Assembly (NCBI GenBank): GCA_035293965.1
Contig: DATGLW010000042.1
Location: 1 to 27,050 of the forward strand
Reading direction: 5' to 3'
From: DATGLW01 sp035293965
Lineage (GTDB): Bacteria; Actinomycetota; Acidimicrobiia; Acidimicrobiales; RAAP-2
Length of the DNA stretch: 27,050 nt
The position numbers were made by a program, and so were the translations under genes. Below, piece after piece: positions 15,182-22,139 of this stretch; the first letter of the stretch is position 1, and each line of letters opens with the position of its first letter. The notes beneath the pieces are model-generated. The model was not told where the DNA came from. It saw nothing but the letters and a program-made list of their open reading frames with translations, and did no database searches.

Positions 15182-16474
15182 CGGGTCAGCCGGCCCCCAC
15201 GGCGACTCCCGCCGGTCGGGGACGTGCACCCCGCGTGTGCCGAGCTGGTCGGCCGTGCCGAGGGCCTCTCTGCCGAACCGCTCGCGCACCGCGTCGACGG
15301 CCGCCGCGACGTCGCGCCAGGAATCCTGCAGCCGGATTGCGCTGCCCACGACCGAGGGCTCCGCACCGGGGCCTGCGGCGAGATCGAAGGCGAGCTGGCG
15401 AGACGGCGCCCCACGCTGGAGGCCCGACACGCTGATCCCCACCAGCCGGACGCCAAGGGTCGGCGCCGCGGTGCCGACCAGCTCCTCGGCGACTGCGGCC
15501 AGCGCCGGGCCGGTGTCGAGCGCGACCGGCAGCGTGTGCGAGCGCGTGACGGTCGAGAAGTCGGCGAAGCGGATCTTGAGGGTCACGGTACGGCCGGCCA
15601 GCCTGTTCTTGCGGAGGTGCGCCGCCACCACGGCCGCGATCGACCCGGCCCGGCGCCGCAGGTCGGCGACGTCGTGCACGTCGCGAGCGAACGTCTGCTC
15701 GTGGCCGATCGACTTGGTGGGCCGCTCGGGGACGACCGGGCTCGGGTCGTGGCCGCGGGCGAGAGCGGCCAGGTGCGCGCCGTGGGACCGGCCCAGCAGC
15801 CGGACGAGCGCTGCCTGGGGCAGGGCCGCCAGCTGGCCGACCGTGCGCACCCCGACGCCGTGGAGCCGCCGCGCCGTGGACGGCCCGACCCCCCAGAGCG
15901 CCTCGACGGGCAGCGGGTGGAGGAAGGCGAGCTCGTGGTCGGGGGCGATGAGGACCACCCCACGTCCGGGCCGGGGACCGGCGAGCGTCGCGGTGGGCTT
16001 GGCTGCCCTCGACGCGAGCTTGGCAAGCAGCTTGGACCGGGCGACTCCGATCGAGCAGGCGAGCGACAGCCGAGCGCGCACCGCCGAGCGCGCCTCTTGG
16101 GCGACCTGCTCTGCCGTGCCCCGCGACCGCGGCACCCCGGTGACGTCGAGGAAGGCCTCGTCGAGGCCGATCGGCTCCACGAGCGGGGTGAACGACGAGA
16201 GGATCCCCAGGAGCTCGGCGCTCACCTCCGCGTAGCGGTCGTAGCGACCGTGCACGAACACCGCGCCCGGGCACAGGTGCCGAGCCCGCACCGACGGCAT
16301 GGCCGAGCGGACCCCGAAGGCCCGCGCTTCGTAATTGCACGACGCCACGACGCCGCGCGCGCCGCTCCCACCCACGATGACCGGGCGGCCTGCCAGCTCC
16401 GGCCGGTCGAGCACCTCCACCGACGCGAAGAAGGCGTCCATGTCGACATGGAGGATGGCCCGGTCTGCATCCAC
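15161..16474 (-). CDS. dinB: DNA polymerase IV (Y-family translesion polymerase)
   Basis: 437 aa from a GTG at 16474, 5 bp after the PIG-L stop; no ribosome site, so probably coupled. Palm motifs: ILHVDMDAFFASVE (metal-binding D11) and GLDEAFLDVTG (D105, E106). RYDRYAEVS is the dNTP-binding stretch, WGVGPSTARRLHGVGVRTVGQL is the thumb helix-hairpin-helix, and the little finger follows. The beta-clamp peptide is probably RQLAFDL (about 359-365). Pol IV bypasses damaged template bases with low fidelity in the cytoplasm. It is the last of four minus-strand genes that begin at the SOS control region (18351-18474), so damage induction by read-through is plausible. A 70-residue tail after the clamp motif is not conserved to my eye. 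Confidence 0.95.
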   Translation of the reverse strand: MDADRAILHVDMDAFFASVEVLDRPELAGRPVIVGGSGARGVVASCNYEARAFGVRSAMPSVRARHLCPGAVFVHGRYDRYAEVSAELLGILSSFTPLVEPIGLDEAFLDVTGVPRSRGTAEQVAQEARSAVRARLSLACSIGVARSKLLAKLASRAAKPTATLAGPRPGRGVVLIAPDHELAFLHPLPVEALWGVGPSTARRLHGVGVRTVGQLAALPQAALVRLLGRSHGAHLAALARGHDPSPVVPERPTKSIGHEQTFARDVHDVADLRRRAGSIAAVVAAHLRKNRLAGRTVTLKIRFADFSTVTRSHTLPVALDTGPALAAVAEELVGTAAPTLGVRLVGISVSGLQRGAPSRQLAFDLAAGPGAEPSVVGSAIRLQDSWRDVAAAVDAVRERFGREALGTADQLGTRGVHVPDRRESPWGPADPSAGEPP

Positions 16475-16479
16475 CGCTG

Positions 16480-17190
16480 TCAGGTGACGAGCCGAAGGCG
16501 GCGGAACCCTTCGGCGAACCGGACCCCGGCCCGCCGGCCCTCCTCTTCGGCACGCTCGCGCACGGCGCGGCCAGCCCAGCCGTCGGACTCGGCGAACTGG
16601 CTCCGGTGGCACTCGACGATCCTGGCCTTCAGCTCGACGGTGTCGGTCACGTCCACCCAGACGTCGGGCTCGAGGGTGCCCGACAGGAAGACGACGCTCG
16701 TCTGGTGCGCAGGACCGGCGTCGGGAAAGTAGTGCGGCAGGGCGGCCGCCGGCGCCAGCGCGTCGAGCAGCGCCCAGCCCGCCACCCGGTGGTCGCGATG
16801 GTTGAAGTAGTCCTGGCCGAAGAAGACCGCCGTCGGGTCGTGGCCGAGCGCGGCCACCGGGCGCAGCGACCTGATGATGGCCACCAGCTCGCGCCGCAGC
16901 GCCGCGCCGTCCTCGAGCTCGCCGTCGGGCCAGCCGAGTACCCGATGCGAGGCGAGGCCGAGCAGCGCCGCCGTCTCGTCGAGCTCGGCGGCCCGGACGC
17001 GGGCCAGCTCGGCCGGGTCCACTGCCGGGTCTCGCGTGCCACGCCCGCCGTCCGTGCACACGACGAGGTGGACGTCGCTCCCCCGGCGTGCCCAGCGCCC
17101 GAGCGTCCCCCCGCACGCCACGTCGGCGTCGTCGGGGTGGGCGTAGACGGCCAGCACTCGCTCGGGCGTCTCTTCCACCAGCTCGGCCAC
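16480..17190 (-). CDS. PIG-L/LmbE family zinc deacetylase
   Basis: 236 aa from the GTG at 17190, 16 bp past the nrdR stop; the exact start is uncertain (another GTG at 17178). The zinc motif AHPDD lies at 17-21 (VLAVYAHPDDADVACGGTLG), and NHRDH (130-134) supplies the third ligand. This family removes the N-acetyl group from GlcNAc conjugates; MshB and Mca in mycothiol metabolism are the best-known actinobacterial members, and GlcNAc-PI deacetylases are eukaryotic relatives. The length fits a generic LmbE protein rather than the roughly 300-residue MshB, so I do not assign a specific substrate. Placement between nrdR and dinB may simply reflect shared transcription. Confidence 0.87.
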   Translation of the reverse strand: MAELVEETPERVLAVYAHPDDADVACGGTLGRWARRGSDVHLVVCTDGGRGTRDPAVDPAELARVRAAELDETAALLGLASHRVLGWPDGELEDGAALRRELVAIIRSLRPVAALGHDPTAVFFGQDYFNHRDHRVAGWALLDALAPAAALPHYFPDAGPAHQTSVVFLSGTLEPDVWVDVTDTVELKARIVECHRSQFAESDGWAGRAVRERAEEEGRRAGVRFAEGFRRLRLVT

Positions 17191-17206
17191 GACGCGACCC
17201 GCCAGG

Positions 17207-17677
17207 TCAGGCCGGCCGCTTGGGCTCGGTCGTCTTGGCGAGGAGGCCCACCTCGCGCTGGAAGTCGTCGAGATCTTCGAAACCCTTGTAGACACTGGCG
17301 AAACGCACGTAGGCGACCTCGTCGAGCGCCCGGAGGCGCTCGAGGACCGCCAGGCCGACCTGCTGGCTCGTGGCCGCCGTCGTCTTCACCCGCAGCGACT
17401 CCTCGACCTCCTGCGCCAGGCCCTGGAGCGCCTCCTCGCTCACGGGACGGTTCTTGGAGGCCGCCCGGACACCGGCGACCAGCTTGGCGCGATCGAAGGG
17501 CTCCCGATGCCCTGAGCGCTTCACCACCCACAGGGGCTGTTCGTCGACGCGCTCGAAGGTGGTGAACCGGCGGCCGCAGCCGAGGCACTCGCGGCGTCGC
17601 CGGATCGCCGCCCCGTCCTCGGCCAGACGCGAGTCGACGACGCGATCGTCGTCGGCGGAGCACCACGGGCAGCGCAC
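17207..17677 (-). CDS. nrdR: Transcriptional repressor of ribonucleotide reductase genes
   Basis: 156 aa from a GTG at 17677. The N-terminal zinc ribbon has C3/C6 (RCPWC) and C31/C34 (CLGC), then RRFTTFERV. The ATP-cone fills about residues 49-139 (WVVKRSGHREPFDRAKLVAGVRAA; VRFASVYKGF). NrdR senses ATP/dATP and represses nrd operons by binding NrdR boxes. Length and motifs are standard. The upstream LysM gene ends 50 bp earlier on the same strand; nrdR also seems to have its own leaderless promoter. The order lexA, LysM, nrdR matches the mycobacterial locus. Confidence 0.97.
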   Translation of the reverse strand: MRCPWCSADDDRVVDSRLAEDGAAIRRRRECLGCGRRFTTFERVDEQPLWVVKRSGHREPFDRAKLVAGVRAASKNRPVSEEALQGLAQEVEESLRVKTTAATSQQVGLAVLERLRALDEVAYVRFASVYKGFEDLDDFQREVGLLAKTTEPKRPA

Positions 17678-17683
17678 GCTCCG

Positions 17684-17689
17684 ACCATA
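17684..17689 (-). promoter_or_regulatory. Probable leaderless promoter of nrdR
   Basis: TATGGT (minus strand, 17689-17684) ends exactly 6 nt before the GTG at 17677. GGAG lies only one base from the GTG, too close to act as a normal ribosome site, so a leaderless start is the better reading. Confidence 0.4.
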
Positions 17690-17727
17690 TCGCCCGGCCA
17701 CCCGATCCCCCAGGGGCGGCGCGCCCC

Positions 17728-18270
17728 TCAGGGCCCTGGCAGGTACGCGCCCGGGACCGGCACGTGCTCGCCAGGGACCACGTGATCGGATCCGAGCACC
17801 GACGCCAGGGCGGCGACAGCGCGGGCGGGATCGCCGGGGTCCAGCCGTGAGGCGATCGAACGCAGCGTGTCGCCGGGTCGCACCACGTAGTAGGTGCCGG
17901 CTCCCGCGGCCACCTCGACCGGCAGGGAGGCGGCTGGCGGCGCGCCCTGGCCCGGGGCCCCGACCCGCCCGGCGATCGCAGGCCCGGCCGCGGAAACCCT
18001 TGCGCCGAGGACTCTCAACGGCAGCGCCAGAGCGGCCAAGGCCAGCGCGGCCACGAGGGCACCCGCGATCCACCTCCGGCGCTCGGAGGGCGACAGCCGT
18101 TCGCCCTGCCGCTGCCGCCGGTAGCCGGCACAGGCAGTCTCACCCCGCCGAGCCTCACCCCGCCGCTGACCCTCGACCAGTTGACCCTCGACCAGGCGGA
18201 GGCAGGGACGCTCCTCCGGCTTCGACCACGCACCAAGCGCCGTGGCACCGGGCCGCACGGCCAGCGCCAT
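17728..18270 (-). CDS. Membrane-anchored LysM protein, likely SOS division suppressor (ChiZ/DivS/YneA-like)
   Basis: 180 aa from the ATG at 18270. Residues 1-66 are cytoplasmic and charged, with repeats LVEGQ x2 and RRGEA/RRGET. One membrane helix spans about 67-89 (WIAGALVAALALAALALPL), followed by a Pro/Ala spacer. A LysM peptidoglycan-binding domain is at 127-172 (YYVVRPGDTLRSIASRLDPG ... VVPGEHVPVP). The topology (TM plus outside LysM), divergence from lexA and nrdR next door match SOS-induced cell-division inhibitors: ChiZ (Rv2719c) in Mycobacterium, DivS in Corynebacterium, YneA in Bacillus. A strong promoter with two LexA sites lies upstream. Primary sequence is poorly conserved in these proteins, so the role is inferred from context. 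The ribosome site is weak. Confidence 0.82.
   Translation of the reverse strand: MALAVRPGATALGAWSKPEERPCLRLVEGQLVEGQRRGEARRGETACAGYRRQRQGERLSPSERRRWIAGALVAALALAALALPLRVLGARVSAAGPAIAGRVGAPGQGAPPAASLPVEVAAGAGTYYVVRPGDTLRSIASRLDPGDPARAVAALASVLGSDHVVPGEHVPVPGAYLPGP
18136..18195 (-). repeat. Two adjacent pairs of 15-bp tandem repeats in the LysM gene
   Basis: 18166-18180 and 18181-18195 are near-identical 15-mers (one difference) encoding LVEGQ twice. 18136-18150 and 18151-18165 are another near-identical pair (two differences) encoding RRGEA/RRGET. The four units abut, in the cytoplasmic part of the protein. Confidence 0.85.
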
Positions 18271-18349
18271 CAGCGGACCACTCCGTGACGGCCTCCCAAA
18301 GGCGGGGAAGGCTCCCTCGTCCGGTCGCCCCCGGAGCAGCCGGCAAACT

Positions 18350-18365
18350 GCGAACGTGCGTTCGT
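18350..18365. promoter_or_regulatory. SOS box 1 (LexA site)
   Basis: GCGAACGTGCGTTCGT: perfect CGAAC-N4-GTTCG dyad (core 18351-18364). It covers about +4 to +19 of the predicted LysM-gene transcript, where bound LexA would block initiation or clearance. Confidence 0.9.
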
Positions 18366-18375
18366 CATCTCGTCC

Positions 18376-18404
18376 ATCACACCACGAACATCTGTTCGTG
18401 TCAA
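18376..18404 (-). promoter_or_regulatory. Promoter of the LysM gene
   Basis: On the minus strand a perfect -35 TTGACA (18404-18399), a 17-bp spacer and -10 TGTGAT (18381-18376) give a start near 18369, about 99 nt before the ATG. SOS box 2 fills the spacer and box 1 follows the -10. Confidence 0.7.
18384..18399. promoter_or_regulatory. SOS box 2 (LexA site)
   Basis: ACGAACATCTGTTCGT: perfect dyad (core 18385-18398), extending to CACGAAC/GTTCGTG. It lies inside the -35/-10 spacer of the LysM-gene promoter. Confidence 0.92.
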
Positions 18405-18414
18405 CCACCGGTCC

Positions 18415-18430
18415 ACGAACAGATGTTTGC
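18415..18430. promoter_or_regulatory. SOS box 3 (imperfect LexA site)
   Basis: ACGAACAGATGTTTGC: CGAAC-N4-GTTTG, one change from the core dyad (18416-18429). Its right arm overlaps the lexA -35 hexamer (18427-18432). Weaker binding is expected. Confidence 0.75.
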
Positions 18431-18455
18431 CCCCGCCGGGGCCGGCCGGTAGGGT
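18427..18455 (+). promoter_or_regulatory. Promoter of lexA
   Basis: TTGCCC (18427-18432), a 17-bp spacer and TAGGGT (18450-18455) place the start near 18462, inside SOS box 4, with about 63 nt of leader to the GTG at 18525. Boxes 3 and 4 bracket this promoter. Confidence 0.6.
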
Positions 18456-18459
18456 GTCC

Positions 18460-18475
18460 GCGAACACGTGTTCGC
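18460..18475. promoter_or_regulatory. SOS box 4 (LexA site)
   Basis: GCGAACACGTGTTCGC: perfect 16-bp palindrome (core 18461-18474) covering the predicted lexA transcription start. Its position fits autorepression of lexA. Confidence 0.93.
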
Positions 18476-18524
18476 AGCCGTTGCAGCCGGCACGGCTGAG
18501 CTTCGGCACGACGGAGGAGAGGCA

Positions 18525-19157
18525 GTGGTGGCACAGGCGCTGAGCGGCAAGCGGCAGCAGATCCTCGACTTCATCGCGCAGTGCCTGCGCGAGCGCGGGT
18601 ACCCGCCGTCGGTACGCGAGATCGGCGAGGCGGTCGGGCTTGCCTCGAGCGCCACCGTCCACACCCACCTTGCCGTCCTGCAGCGGCAGGGCTACCTGGT
18701 ACGCGACCCGACCAAGCCGCGAGCGATCCAGGTCCGCTACGACCCGAGCTCGAAGGCGGCCGTCGCAGCGGGGCCCGTGCGCCACGTGCCCCTCGTCGGT
18801 GACGTGGCCGCGGGCACCGGCGTGCTCGCCCAGGAGAACGTCGAGGACCTGCTGCCACTCCCCGAGGCCTTCACGGGCACCGGGTCGACCTTCATGCTCA
18901 GGGTCCGCGGCGAGTCGATGGTCGGCGCCGGCATCCTCGATGGCGACTTCGTGGTCGTCCGCCAGCAGCCGGAGGCCCAACCCGGCGACGTGGTGGTCGC
19001 CGGCATCCCCGACGGCGAGGCCACGGTGAAGACGTTCGGCCTCCGCCGGGGCAAGGTGGTGCTGAGCCCGGCCAACCCCGAGTTCGAGCCCATCGAGCTC
19101 GACCCGGGCGACGTCACCATCTACGGCAAGGTCGTCACGGTCCTGCGGCGCCTCTGA
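18525..19157 (+). CDS. lexA: LexA repressor (SOS regulator)
   Basis: 210 aa from the GTG at 18525, chosen because GGAGGAGA lies 4-7 nt upstream; an in-frame GTG at 18468 falls inside SOS box 4 and is unlikely. The N-terminal winged HTH (about 8-70) has the recognition helix SSATVHTHLAVL. The autocleavage site is A96-G97 (GDVAAGTG). The Ser/Lys catalytic dyad is S131 (RGESM) and K169 (ATVKTF). LexA represses damage-response genes and cleaves itself when RecA filaments form. Four boxes in its own upstream region predict autoregulation and control of the divergent LysM gene. It converges with the Fpg-type gene, 15 bp stop to stop. Confidence 0.98.
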   Translation: MVAQALSGKRQQILDFIAQCLRERGYPPSVREIGEAVGLASSATVHTHLAVLQRQGYLVRDPTKPRAIQVRYDPSSKAAVAAGPVRHVPLVGDVAAGTGVLAQENVEDLLPLPEAFTGTGSTFMLRVRGESMVGAGILDGDFVVVRQQPEAQPGDVVVAGIPDGEATVKTFGLRRGKVVLSPANPEFEPIELDPGDVTIYGKVVTVLRRL

Positions 19158-19172
19158 CCGCCCGCCGGCCTG

Positions 19173-20012
19173 TCAGCGCAGCAGGCGCGACAGCCGCCGG
19201 TCTGCCAGCACCTTGCCGCCGGTCTGGCAGCTCGGGCAATAGGCGATCTCGTACGACTCGAACGACACGCGCCGCAGGGGCCCCCTGCAGCGCGGGCAGG
19301 GCTGGCCCACCCGGTTGTGCACGGCGAAGCGGTCGCCCAGCTTCGCCTCCGACAGCCCGCCTCGGCGCGTACGCTCCTCGGCCAGCGCCTCGCCGAGCAC
19401 GGTCCTGACCGCTTCCACCAGGCGCCTGCGGTCCTCGGGGCCGAGCGACCGCAGCGACGCGAAGGGGGACAGTCCGGCACGGTTGAGGGCATCGTCGGCA
19501 TAGCCGCGGCCGATCCCGGCCACCGTGCGCTGGTCCCGAAGCCATGTGTGCAGGTGACGGGCACTGTCGTCGGTCATCACCAGATGCTCGAAGGCGGGAT
19601 CGGTGGGTTCGGGCCCGAGCCCGCCGAGCGGACCGTCATCACCGGGAGCCAGCACCCACCATGCCGCTTTCCGTTGTGTCCCGTGCTCGCGAACGAGGAT
19701 CCCCGATCCGTTGTCGAAGGTGAACCGGACCACTGCGCCTCGCGGGCGGGTGGCCTTGGCCGGAGACTCCAGGTCGACCCGGCCGGCCTGAGAGAGGTGC
19801 ACCAGAACCCGCGCACCGCCGTCGAAGGCCAGGACCAGGTACTTCCCCCGGCGCCAGACGCCTGCCAGCACGCGGCCCACGAGCGAGCCCGGCGCCGGGT
19901 CCACGGTCTTGAGGCCCGAGAACCCGAGGACGGTCGCCCGCTCGAGGCGCGAGCCGGCGAAGGCGCCGCCGACGCGCTCGGCCAGCGCCTCCATCTCGGG
20001 CAGCTCAGGCAC
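19173..20012 (-). CDS. Fpg/Nei-family DNA glycosylase/AP lyase
   Basis: 279 aa from a GTG at 20012, inside the last 8 bp of dapE (GTGCCTGA), so co-translated. After Met removal the N-terminus is the catalytic P2-E3 of PELPEME. The conserved Lys is K57 (RRGKYL). A helix-two-turn-helix region follows (GIGRGYADDALNRAGLSP, about 167-184). The C-terminal zinc finger has C239/C242 and C259/C262 (CPRC ... CPSCQ). The enzyme removes oxidised bases and nicks the AP site. Two departures from classical MutM: the Arg usually found five residues before the third finger Cys is Tyr (SYEIAYC), and the strand after K57 reads HLSQAGR rather than HLGMSG. It may be an actinobacterial Fpg-like paralogue with altered lesion preference. 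Confidence 0.9.
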   Translation of the reverse strand: MPELPEMEALAERVGGAFAGSRLERATVLGFSGLKTVDPAPGSLVGRVLAGVWRRGKYLVLAFDGGARVLVHLSQAGRVDLESPAKATRPRGAVVRFTFDNGSGILVREHGTQRKAAWWVLAPGDDGPLGGLGPEPTDPAFEHLVMTDDSARHLHTWLRDQRTVAGIGRGYADDALNRAGLSPFASLRSLGPEDRRRLVEAVRTVLGEALAEERTRRGGLSEAKLGDRFAVHNRVGQPCPRCRGPLRRVSFESYEIAYCPSCQTGGKVLADRRLSRLLR

Positions 20013-21168
20013 CCGATGCCGCCACGCCCGGCACCTGCCCCCCGTTCCCACCTCGCCCGGCCCTCGCGGACGACCTCTCGGCGCCGTCCTGGCCGCTGCT
20101 GCCTCCGAGCAGCTCGTACAGGACCGCTCGAGCCCGCTCGAGGGAAGCCCGGTCGACATGCTCGTCGGAGCGATGGGCGAGGAGGGGGTCACCGGGACCG
20201 AAGTTGGCAGCGGGCACTCCGTGGGCCCAGAAGGTGGCCACATCGGTCCATCCCACTTTGGCCCTGGGAGGGCGGCCGCTCGCGCGCACCAGCTCGGCCA
20301 GGAGCGGGTGGTCGAGGGCAGGGGGCGCACCCTCGGCGACGTCGAGCACGACCAGCTCGTCACCTGGCACCTCGCCCACCGTGCCGTCGAGGAGCGCTCG
20401 CAGGAACCCCTCGGCCCCGAGAGCGTCGCGGTCAGGGGCAAACCTGTAGTTGAGAGTGAGAGTTGCCTGGTCCGGTACCACGTTGCCAGCCACGCCCCCT
20501 TCGATGAACACGGCCTGCAGCTGCTCGGTGAACCGGCAGCCGTCGAGCAGCACCGAGCGCCCCTCCCAAGCCACAACCCGGTCCAGCACCGGACCGAGCC
20601 GGTGAATGGCATTGAGCCCTGTGAACGGCCGCGCCGTGTGGGCCCGGGTGCCGCCCGCGCGCACCGCTACCCTCATGGTGCCCTGACAGCCCGCCTCCAC
20701 GAGGCACGCCGTCGGCTCGGCGAGCACGGCCGCGTCGCACGCCACCAGCTCAGGGCGGGCCTCCCACAAGAAGCCGAGGCCGTTGTCGGACCGCGGCGCC
20801 TCCTCACAGGCGTAGAAGCACCAGTTCACGTCGACCGCCGGCCGCTCGAGGGCCCGGGCCAGGTCGAGCATCACGGCCAGGCTCCCCTTCATGTCGGCAG
20901 CTCCCAGCCCGTAGAGCGTGTCGCCGTCCACCCTCGGAACCTCGTTGCCAGCAGGAGCCACCGTGTCGAGGTGCCCGGCGACGGTCACCCGGTGCGGTCG
21001 CCCGAGATCAGTGCGGCCAACCACGTTGTCGCCCACCCTCGACACGGCCAGGCTCGGGCAGCCTCGGAGCGCTGCCTCGACCTGGTCGGCGAGGGCGGAC
21101 TCACCCCTGCTCGGTGAGGGCACCGCCACCAGCTCGGCCGTGGCCGCCAGCAGGTCGCGTGAGGTCAC
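20005..21168 (-). CDS. dapE: Succinyl-diaminopimelate desuccinylase (M20 peptidase family)
   Basis: 387 aa from a GTG at 21168, which overlaps the dapD stop (GTGA). M20 metal ligands: H66 and D68 (AGHLDTV), bridging D92 (GAADMKG), E122-E123 (ACEEAPRSD), E151 (LAEPT) and a late His in LLAHRSDEHV. The lid/dimer domain lies between. It hydrolyses N-succinyl-LL-DAP to LL-DAP and succinate in the cytosol, the last succinylase step before DapF. Its place after dapD supports dapE over other M20 enzymes. The C-terminal 25 residues are Gly/Ser/Arg-rich and probably disordered. Confidence 0.93.
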   Translation of the reverse strand: MTSRDLLAATAELVAVPSPSRGESALADQVEAALRGCPSLAVSRVGDNVVGRTDLGRPHRVTVAGHLDTVAPAGNEVPRVDGDTLYGLGAADMKGSLAVMLDLARALERPAVDVNWCFYACEEAPRSDNGLGFLWEARPELVACDAAVLAEPTACLVEAGCQGTMRVAVRAGGTRAHTARPFTGLNAIHRLGPVLDRVVAWEGRSVLLDGCRFTEQLQAVFIEGGVAGNVVPDQATLTLNYRFAPDRDALGAEGFLRALLDGTVGEVPGDELVVLDVAEGAPPALDHPLLAELVRASGRPPRAKVGWTDVATFWAHGVPAANFGPGDPLLAHRSDEHVDRASLERARAVLYELLGGSSGQDGAERSSARAGRGGNGGQVPGVAASGA

Positions 21169-21989
21169 GTGGCGACGCCGTGCTCGCGCAGGATGGCGTT
21201 CAGCTGGGCCTTGTCGTGCCGCTGTCCCTCCGTCAGCCGGCGGATCACGAGCACGCACGGCACGAAGAACTCGCCCCCCGGGTACTCCCGGCGCCGGGCG
21301 GCCGAGACGGCGACCGACCACGGCGGCACGACGCCCCGGCCGACCTCCTCGCCGGATCCGGCGTCGATGACCGGGATGCTCGGGTTGAGGATGGTGCCCT
21401 CGCCGAGGACGGCGCCGCGGCCTACCCGCGCCCCCTGGGTCACCATGCAGCGGCTGCCTATCAGCGCGTCGTCCTCCACGATCACCGGTACCGCGTTGGG
21501 CGGCTCGAGCACGCCGCCGATGCCGACACCCCCCGAAAGGTGCACCCGCTCCCCGATCTGCGCGCACGAGCCCACGGTGGCCCAGGTGTCGACCATCGTG
21601 TCGCGCCCGACCCGGGCACCGATGTTGACGTAGCTCGGCATGAGCACGACGCCCGGGGCCAGGTAGGAGCCCCAGCGGGCGGAGGCGCCCGGCACGACGC
21701 GCACGCCGGCCGCGGCGTAGCCCCTCTTGAGCGGCAGCTTGTCGGCGTACTCGAACGGGCCGGCCTCGCCCGCCTCGATCGCGCGCAGGCGGAACAGGAG
21801 GAGGATCGCACGCTTCAGCCACTCGTGGACCACGACGGACCCCGAAGCGTCCACCTCGGCCACCCGGGCCTCCCCCGTGTCGAGCAGGTCGATGGCCTCG
21901 GTGACGGCCGCGACGGCGTCGGCGTCGGCCGGCGTCAGCTCGGCGACCCGTTCCCAGAGCTCCTCGATCCGTGCCTGCAGGTCGGCCAT
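21165..21989 (-). CDS. dapD: Tetrahydrodipicolinate N-succinyltransferase
   Basis: 274 aa from the ATG at 21989. A helical N-terminal domain (MADLQARIEELWERVAELTP) is followed by a left-handed beta-helix of hexapeptide repeats. The signatures VLMPSYVNIGA, DTMVDTWATVGSCAQIG and VHLSGGVGIGGVLEP are almost the same as in Escherichia coli DapD, as is the length. It transfers succinyl from succinyl-CoA to tetrahydrodipicolinate in the cytosol. Many Actinobacteria carry a longer, different DapD (about 317 aa), so the proteobacterial type here is notable. It seems to have its own leaderless promoter; a 150-bp gap without a recognisable gene separates it from dapC. Confidence 0.96.
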   Translation of the reverse strand: MADLQARIEELWERVAELTPADADAVAAVTEAIDLLDTGEARVAEVDASGSVVVHEWLKRAILLLFRLRAIEAGEAGPFEYADKLPLKRGYAAAGVRVVPGASARWGSYLAPGVVLMPSYVNIGARVGRDTMVDTWATVGSCAQIGERVHLSGGVGIGGVLEPPNAVPVIVEDDALIGSRCMVTQGARVGRGAVLGEGTILNPSIPVIDAGSGEEVGRGVVPPWSVAVSAARRREYPGGEFFVPCVLVIRRLTEGQRHDKAQLNAILREHGVAT

Positions 21990-21995
21990 GACCGG

Positions 21996-22001
21996 ATCGT
22001 A
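21996..22001 (-). promoter_or_regulatory. Probable leaderless promoter of dapD
   Basis: TACGAT (minus strand, 22001-21996) ends exactly 6 nt before the dapD ATG; no Shine-Dalgarno is present. No -35 match is seen. The rest of the gap to dapC (22002-22139) shows no gene or clear hairpin. Confidence 0.42.
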
Positions 22002-22139
22002 GTGGTGGCTCGGAGGCCCGGCGGAGCGACGAGCTCACGGGCGGGGTGGTCGGGTGGCTCGACGCCCATCTGGGACGCGTCGGGCGCCAGTGGCAGGAAG
22101 TGGCGGGGCGGCAGGAAGGCCGGGGACGGGATGGTCGGG

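Noticed and set aside
18468..18524. Earlier GTG start for lexA at 18468
   Set aside because: It lies inside SOS box 4 and close to the predicted transcription start, without a ribosome site; 18525 has GGAGGAGA.
18271..18534. Longer LysM protein starting at 18534
   Set aside because: The frame would run through lexA's start and all four SOS boxes and begin upstream of its own promoter.
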